Shown one piece after another: positions 50,472 to 54,995 of a DNA stretch of 54,995 nucleotides. Within the stretch, counting starts at the first letter, position 1; each line of letters starts with the position of its first letter. Origin of the DNA: Archaeoglobaceae archaeon (GTDB lineage Archaea > Halobacteriota > Archaeoglobi > Archaeoglobales > Archaeoglobaceae); the NCBI GenBank assembly GCA_025058735.1, contig JANXDX010000009.1, positions 1 to 54,995 on the forward strand, given 5' to 3'. The notes under the pieces are model-generated. The model was not told the DNA's origin. It did not search any database and was given only the letters and a program-made list of their open reading frames with translations. The translations under genes and the position numbers were made by a program.

Positions 50472-51827
50472 GTGAAAGTTGTCATACTAGCTGGAGGGAA
50501 GGGAACAAGGCTTTGGCCGTTGAGCAGAGAATCTATGCCAAAACAGTTCTTAAAGATCTTTGGAGAAAGCCTTTTTCAAAAAACTGTTAAAAGAGCTACT
50601 CTTTTATCGGACTTGAAAGATATATTTGTTGTTACTAACAAAGAGTACAGATTTCGTGTTCTAGATGATCTTGAAGAGATAGGGTTGAAGATCCCAGAAG
50701 AAAACGTGATCTTGGAACCAAAAGCAAAGAGTACTTTGCCAGCTATATGCCTTGCAATGAAAATTGCTGGAGATGGAAAATTTGCAGTACTGCCTTCTGA
50801 TCAAGTTGTTGGAGTCAATGAAAAGTACTTGAAAGCTTTCAAGACTGCTGAAGTTTTGAGCGATCGATTTTTGATAACATTTGGAATAAAGCCGAGAAAA
50901 CCTCATACTGGTTACGGCTACATAAAGCCAGGAGAAAAGATCTTTGCTGGAGAAGTTGAGGCTTTTAAAGTTGATAATTTTAAAGAAAAACCTAAAAAAG
51001 AAGTTGCAGAGGAATTTCTGAAGATGGGTTATCTTTGGAACAGTGGAATGTTTTTATTTGATAAAAAAAATTTTGTTGAAGAATTAAAAAAACATTTGCC
51101 AGAGATGTTGAAAGTGCTTGAAGATGGAGAAAAAGCTTACGATGAAGTTCAAGAAATTTCAGTAGATCATGGATTACTGGAAAGATCTGACAAAGTTGCA
51201 GTAGTTCCAATGGAAGTTGAATGGAGTGACGTTGGAAGTTTCGATTCAATATACGATCAATTTCAAAAAGATGGCAATGAGAACGTCTTCTTAGGAGAAG
51301 TTCTATCTTTGAATTCAAGAAGAAATCTCGCAATGACTGAGAAGTTGGCTGTACTTTTAGACGTTGAAGATCTGATCTTAATCGACACCGAAGATGCTTT
51401 GCTAGTAGCGAAGAGGGGAAATGCTGAAAAAGTCAAGAAGATCTACGAAATTTTAAAAGAAAGAAAAGATAAAAGAGTTGAAATCCATAGAATAGCTTAT
51501 CGTCCATGGGGAAGTTATCTTTTGCTTGAAGAAAGAAATGGATACAAGATCAAGAAAATAGTTGTTAGACCTGGAAAAAGGCTGAGCTTGCAGAGGCATT
51601 ACCACAGAAGTGAGCATTGGATAGTTGTTAGTGGTACTGCTAGAATACTTGTAGATGGTAGAGAAGTTTTGCTGAGAAAAGGTGAAAGTACTTTCGTTCC
51701 AGCTGGATCTTTGCACAGAATTGAGAATCCTGGAAAAATCCCTTTGGAAATAATTGAAGTTCAAATTGGAGAATACCTTGAAGAGGATGACATAGAAAGG
51801 TTTGAAGATGATTATGGGAGATGTTGA
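50472..51827 (+). CDS. manC: Bifunctional mannose-1-phosphate guanylyltransferase / mannose-6-phosphate isomerase
   Basis: 451 aa from GTG 50472 (GTG 50460 would add four residues). The N-terminal nucleotidyltransferase has LAGGKGTRLWPLSRESMPKQ, FGIKPRKPHTGYGYI and EWSDVGSFDS. The C-terminal cupin has RPWGSYLLLEERNGYKIKK, LSLQRHYHRSEHW and GESTFVPAGSLHRIEN. Together they make mannose-6-phosphate and GDP-mannose for glycans. Next to it is a glycosyltransferase gene. Confidence 0.94.
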   Translation: MKVVILAGGKGTRLWPLSRESMPKQFLKIFGESLFQKTVKRATLLSDLKDIFVVTNKEYRFRVLDDLEEIGLKIPEENVILEPKAKSTLPAICLAMKIAGDGKFAVLPSDQVVGVNEKYLKAFKTAEVLSDRFLITFGIKPRKPHTGYGYIKPGEKIFAGEVEAFKVDNFKEKPKKEVAEEFLKMGYLWNSGMFLFDKKNFVEELKKHLPEMLKVLEDGEKAYDEVQEISVDHGLLERSDKVAVVPMEVEWSDVGSFDSIYDQFQKDGNENVFLGEVLSLNSRRNLAMTEKLAVLLDVEDLILIDTEDALLVAKRGNAEKVKKIYEILKERKDKRVEIHRIAYRPWGSYLLLEERNGYKIKKIVVRPGKRLSLQRHYHRSEHWIVVSGTARILVDGREVLLRKGESTFVPAGSLHRIENPGKIPLEIIEVQIGEYLEEDDIERFEDDYGRC

Positions 51828-52019
51828 AATTATTTTATATTAATATTTAAATTTACTTTTTTCAAGACCTTTTTATCTTGCACTTTTTAAATCGATTAAA
51901 CGCGACTTTGTAACAATTAAACGTTGAAATTTTCGACGGTGATCAAATTGGTTTGAACGAACACTTCACTTCTTTACAAATTAATTTACAAATTAAGATG
52001 AAAAACTCAGACATGATTT

Positions 52020-52039
52020 TTCTGTTGAATAGTTCGATT
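52020..52039. repeat. 20-nt element repeated at 53030-53049
   Basis: TTCTGTTGAATAGTTCGATT upstream of the glycosyltransferase gene, and TTCTGTTGAGCAATTCGATT about 20 nt after its stop, match at 17 of 20 positions. The similarity weakly extends into ATGATT on the left side. Together they flank the gene as direct repeats. Confidence 0.5.
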
Positions 52040-52068
52040 AAACACTATAAAAAGATTTTTTAGCGTTC

Positions 52069-53010
52069 ATGAGTAAATTTCTTGTGAATTGTTCAGTGAT
52101 CATTTCGACCTACACTACAAAAAGATGTAAAGACCTTGTGAGATGCTTAAAATCGATTAAAAGGCAGTCAATTCAGCCTGATGAAGTTATAGTAGTCCTT
52201 GATCCTTCTGAAAAATTACTAAGATTCTATTCTAAGAGATTGAAGAGATTTAATGTAAAAATTATATTATCACAAGGTTTTGGTCTATCAAATGCGAGAA
52301 ACACTGGAATAGAGGTATCAAAAGGAGAAATACTTGTTTTTATTGACGATGATGCATATGCAAAGAGAAATTGGCTTGAAAAACTTTTAAAAAACTTTGA
52401 AGATGAGAAAGTTTGGGTAGTAGGGGGAAAAGTTGTTCCCAAATTTAAAATGAGTAGACCGAAATGGTTTCCAAAGGAGCTTGACTGGATCGTTGGATGC
52501 TCGTACAAAGGTATGTCTGAAAGTAGAGAAGTTAGAAATCCATTGGGTGCAAATATGGCCTTCAAAAGATCTGTTTTTAAAGAAGTAGGTTTATTTAGAA
52601 CAGAAATTGGTAGATTTGGAAAGCTATTGCTTGGAAGTGAAGAAACAGAGTTATGCATTCGTTTAAAGAAAAAATTTCCTGACATAAAAATAGTTTATGA
52701 GCCATCTGCAGTTGTTTACCACAAGGTTTCGAAGGAGAGGCTTAGTTTTACTTACGTTCTAAAAAGAGCTTATTACGAGGGTGTTTCAAAAGCAGTTATC
52801 AGTAATGGGTTCAAACTTGGAAACGAGAAGTTTTATCTAAAATTCTTAGTGAAGAGCATATTTTCATACTTTTCAAAATTGAAAATTAGGAAGGTTTTTA
52901 TAATAATCCTTGTAATATGTTCTACATTAACTGGGTTCTCTTTACATAAAATAAGGAAAAGTTTTCAAGTAAAAAAGTATTTTTACCAGAGCGAATCAAA
53001 GAGTTCATGA
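52069..53010 (+). CDS. Family 2 glycosyltransferase
   Basis: 313 aa. SVIISTYTTKRCKDLVRCLK, then RNTGIEVSKGEILVFIDDDA with the DxD metal site about residue 90, then the acceptor-region NPLGANMAFKRSVFKEVGLF and GSEETELCIRLKKKFP. A hydrophobic stretch near residue 275 (KVFIIILVICSTLTGF) is one membrane anchor. TATAAAAAG lies 19 nt before ATG 52069, short for leaderless, so GTG 52084 is an alternative. It is probably part of glycan or S-layer glycosylation with the GDP-mannose enzyme. Confidence 0.87.
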   Translation: MSKFLVNCSVIISTYTTKRCKDLVRCLKSIKRQSIQPDEVIVVLDPSEKLLRFYSKRLKRFNVKIILSQGFGLSNARNTGIEVSKGEILVFIDDDAYAKRNWLEKLLKNFEDEKVWVVGGKVVPKFKMSRPKWFPKELDWIVGCSYKGMSESREVRNPLGANMAFKRSVFKEVGLFRTEIGRFGKLLLGSEETELCIRLKKKFPDIKIVYEPSAVVYHKVSKERLSFTYVLKRAYYEGVSKAVISNGFKLGNEKFYLKFLVKSIFSYFSKLKIRKVFIIILVICSTLTGFSLHKIRKSFQVKKYFYQSESKSS

Positions 53011-53785
53011 AATTCCAAGATGATTGGTCTTCTGTTGAGCAATTCGATTGAGAGATAAATGTACGTTATCTGGAAGTCTACTACGTAAAATCATCTTGTC
53101 CAATCCTTTGCAATCTGAAAGCTTTTATCTAGTAATGGATTGCTCCAGTCAAGCATGAACTAAAACTTTTGAATTGAAATCAAGACTTCGTCTCTTTCCA
53201 GCTAGGAAAAATCTTTCGGAAGCATCTTTAAAAAGAATGGACTTCTGCATACTCCGAAAGTAGGCGAATAATGTAATAGCTTATTCCGAGAGGAGACGTT
53301 TTGAAGGGTAAAGATGTCGTACTCTTAGATTGACGTTTACTTCTTAATATTTTTATTATTTTTTAAATCTTTCACTTTGAAACCATTCTTTAATTCTTCT
53401 CTTAAAATTTCAGCTCCTTTATCTCCGATATCTTCATACTTCTGAACTTTAAAAGTTCGCCTCGATCCTCGACACTTTCTGAAGGTAGCATCACATCTTG
53501 ATAATGTATTAAAATGTATAGCAATTCCTCAATTCTTTCGGCACCTAAAATCGTTTTTTTCTGTTAATTCTATATTTCGTCTGTGGCTCTTAGATGCTTC
53601 TCTTACCAATGAAAAGCGCTTTTAAAATTTTTTAACAGCTTGTTAGGGAAAGAAGGTGATCTAAAGTATCTTCTTCAATAAAACTTATATCATTCTTCGT
53701 TTTAAGTCTTCTGTTTCCTTTTCACTTTTATGTTGCAATCTTATAAAAGCTTTTGCAAAAGAATAAATATCTCCCTTTGAATTTT
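53011..53785. other. 775-nt gap with degenerate coding remnants
   Basis: No intact gene. The minus strand has short coding-like pieces in different frames, the best at 53337-53528 (see pseudogene). Others encode fragments such as FAYFRSMQKSILFKDASERF, broken by stops. Codon pattern and many lesions point to decayed genes or a mobile element remnant. Downstream follow broken toxin-antitoxin genes. Confidence 0.5.
53337..53720 (-). pseudogene. Decayed gene fragment, family unknown
   Basis: Minus-strand frame 53528 to 53337 reads HFNTLSRCDATFRKCRGSRR and then KYEDIGDKGAEILREELKNG and stops at TAA. Upstream pieces up to about 53720 (DISFIEEDTLDHLLSLTSC) are in another frame with stops between. 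No start codon joins them. The cysteine and arginine content recalls transposase N-termini, but I cannot assign a family. Confidence 0.35.
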
Positions 53786-54143
53786 ATGTGAAAAAGAAAT
53801 AGATCTTTATTTAAGAAGGGCAGAAAATTCGAAGCAAATGCGCAGTTTAACTTCGATAGGAAAGATTACGATCTGGCTATGTTTCACATTGAGCAAGCAA
53901 TGCAATTGCTTATTAAAGCTGTTGAACGATAAAGGATATTTCGAAAGAACTCAAAGCTTAAGAAAACTTCTCTTAGAATTTCAGGATAAGGAGAGTGTGA
54001 AGGAATTTCTTGAGAAATACAAAAAAGTTCTGAGAAATCTTGAAAGAGCTTACGTTTCATCAAGGTATTACTTTGAGGAATTCTTTGAAGATGAAGTCGT
54101 TGAAGCTTTAGAAGAACTGAGGAATTTGTTATGGAAAGAATAG
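53786..54143 (+). pseudogene. HEPN-domain protein, frameshifted
   Basis: The parts are EKEIDLYLRRAEN, FEANAQFNFDRKDYDLAMFH and LLIKA, and LNDKGYFERTQSLRKLLLEF to the end NLLWKE, the normal HEPN order, but they lie in two frames. At least two shifts near 53836 and 53926 are needed, and one T after the ATG at 53786 also breaks the start. The stop overlaps the nucleotidyltransferase gene by 13 nt, the usual HEPN-MNT toxin-antitoxin layout. The intact C-terminal frame runs 53838-54143. Confidence 0.7.
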
Positions 54144-54445
54144 AATATTTTAAAAACTATAGAAAATATTTGCAAGAAATTTCTGAAATTCTTTCAAATT
54201 ATCTTAAAAAATTCGAAGTCTACGTCTTTGGCTCTGTTGTAAGAGGAGATTACTCTCCTGGACTTAGTGACATAGATGTTGCAATCGTTTCAGAAGAATT
54301 CGAAAATTGAAACCTTAGACTTGAAATCTACGACCTACTATTTGAAAAATACTTCCATTCACCTTTTGAATTCCATCTGCTTACAAGGAAGAAGTGGGAA
54401 TTCTTCTTGAAATTCATTGGAAAAGACTTTGAGAGGATCTTTTAG
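54131..54445 (+). pseudogene. MNT-type minimal nucleotidyltransferase with internal stop
   Basis: It begins MERIEYFKNYRKYLQEISEI and has the polymerase-beta-like motif FGSVVRGDYSPGLSDIDVAI. A TGA at 54308-54310 interrupts it after EEFEN, and the same frame continues to LLFEKYFHSPFEFHLLTRKK and a TAG at 54443-54445. One substitution would restore it. In intact pairs the nucleotidyltransferase neutralises the HEPN RNase by AMPylation. It overlaps the HEPN remnant. Confidence 0.75.
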
Positions 54446-54479
54446 AAACAAAAATAAAAACAAATATTGCAAAAGATTT

Positions 54480-54860
54480 TGTTTATTGAACGAAAAAGGA
54501 GATTGAGACATTTCTAAGGAGAGCGGATGGATTTTTAAAGATGTACAGGAGTATATGAAAGAAGAGATTACGATTTAGCTATGTTTCACGTTTAACAGGC
54601 TTGTCAGTTAATTTTAAAGGCAAAGCTTTTAGATTAACTGGCTACTTTGAAAAAACGCATAGCTTGAGAAGATTGATGGAAGAGCTATCGAAAATTTTTT
54701 TCCCATGAAAAACTAATGGAATTTAAGAGAGAGAATTGGAGTGTTCTGAGAAACCTCGAGTTCGCTGTCTTCTCAATACTATCCAGAGGATTTTGAGAGA
54801 GAAGAAGTAGAGGAGGCTTTAAAGGTGTATAAGGTCTTGAGGGGTCTGCTTTGGAGCTAA
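54480..54860 (+). pseudogene. Second HEPN-domain gene, heavily degraded
   Basis: Recognisable pieces in shifting frames: KKEIETFLRRADGFLKMYRS, RRDYDLAMFHV, QLILKAKLF then LTGYFEKTHSLRRLMEELSK, and a last GLLWS. At least three stops or shifts separate them. The similarity to the HEPN remnant at 53786 suggests duplication of the whole module. Confidence 0.65.
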
Positions 54861-54995
54861 TAAAAAATTCTTACGAGTGCAGAAAGAAATATTTCGAAAA
54901 TCTTGAGAGTTATTTACTTGGGATAAGGAGAACTGTGAAAGAAGAAGCTGCTGAAGCGGAGCTTTTCCTCTTTGGTTCTGTTGTTGAAGGAGATT
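54851..54995 (+). CDS. MNT-type nucleotidyltransferase, second copy (partial)
   Basis: Open from TTG 54851, which overlaps the stop of the second HEPN remnant, to the right window edge, so the C-terminal part is unseen. The reading is SYECRKKYFENLESYLLGIR and then AEAELFLFGSVVEGD, the start of the GSxxxGD active-site motif. No lesion is visible in the 48 codons present. Partner of a broken HEPN gene; whether it is intact depends on sequence outside the window. Confidence 0.62.
   Translation, partial: MELIKNSYECRKKYFENLESYLLGIRRTVKEEAAEAELFLFGSVVEGD

Noticed and set aside
1-54995. tRNA, rRNA, CRISPR array, integrase or origin repeats
   Set aside because: No T-arm-like GTTCGAATC in a foldable context, no regularly spaced repeats, and no intact recombinase or Orc1/Cdc6 gene was seen.

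Overview
The window is a stretch of an AT-rich euryarchaeal chromosome, most likely from the Archaeoglobales or a close relative. The evidence is gene content: archaeal proteasome and exosome genes, TFE, aIF1A, aEF-1beta, SRP19, Rpo3 carrying ferredoxin clusters, archaeal GatD, a methanofuran-type kinase, LL-DAP aminotransferase, tandem AMP phosphorylases beside citrate synthase, and CdrS-FtsZ. AGA/AGG, ATA and GGA codons dominate, as expected of a hyperthermophile. Many genes have a TATA-like box about 22-27 nt before the start codon, which suggests much leaderless transcription. GTG and TTG starts are common. No rRNA, tRNA or CRISPR array was seen.

Layout. 1-551: 5' part of a secreted protein gene (minus). 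552-921: regulatory gap with several palindromes. 922-3984: envelope operon of FAD oxidoreductase, glycosyltransferase and a degenerate CetZ/FtsZ homologue. 3974-7023: cysS, flavin reductase, a small gene and truA (minus). 7216-11158: RNase P Pop5, proteasome alpha, SBDS and exosome Rrp4/Rrp41/Rrp42. 11236-14650: TFE, purQ, CBS-ParB protein, SRP19 and a tRNA methyltransferase. 14748-17464: two radical SAM genes. 17488-21283: dapL, DUF531, kptA, an acidic zinc ribbon, a candidate structured RNA and argF. 21328-24887: CitG-like, DUF447, tyrS, aIF1A, DUF1152. 24892-27929: DUF432, MscS and RPA operon (minus). 28009-32027: mazG-like, pncB, argH, gatD (minus). 32205-34362: rps13, rps4, rps11, rpo3. 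34366-36203: eS26-like protein, a small helical protein, hisA and hisB. 36200-37442: CcmAB-type heme exporter. 37525-41986: small ORF, cdrS, ftsZ, MTH1187, mfnE, zinc ribbon, aEF-1beta, a metallo-beta-lactamase and serB. 41970-44482: aminotransferase, ribH and a second metallo-beta-lactamase (minus). 44594-49263: two AMP phosphorylases, citrate synthase, XTPase. 49253-50368: HD hydrolase (minus). 50472-53010: manC-type enzyme and a glycosyltransferase. 53011-54995: decayed DNA ending in two HEPN-nucleotidyltransferase modules, mostly broken.

Most of the window is tightly packed housekeeping DNA whose genes overlap by 4-56 nt. The signals most worth a second look are: the CetZ-like protein that has lost its GTPase loop and sits in a glycan operon; an aIF1A gene whose only plausible start is a CTG behind a good Shine-Dalgarno; the tandem AMP phosphorylases that share near-identical DNA blocks although one has lost an active-site motif; a leaderless 37-codon ORF in front of cdrS-ftsZ; and a GC-rich structured element in an AT-rich gap between argF and an acidic zinc-ribbon gene.
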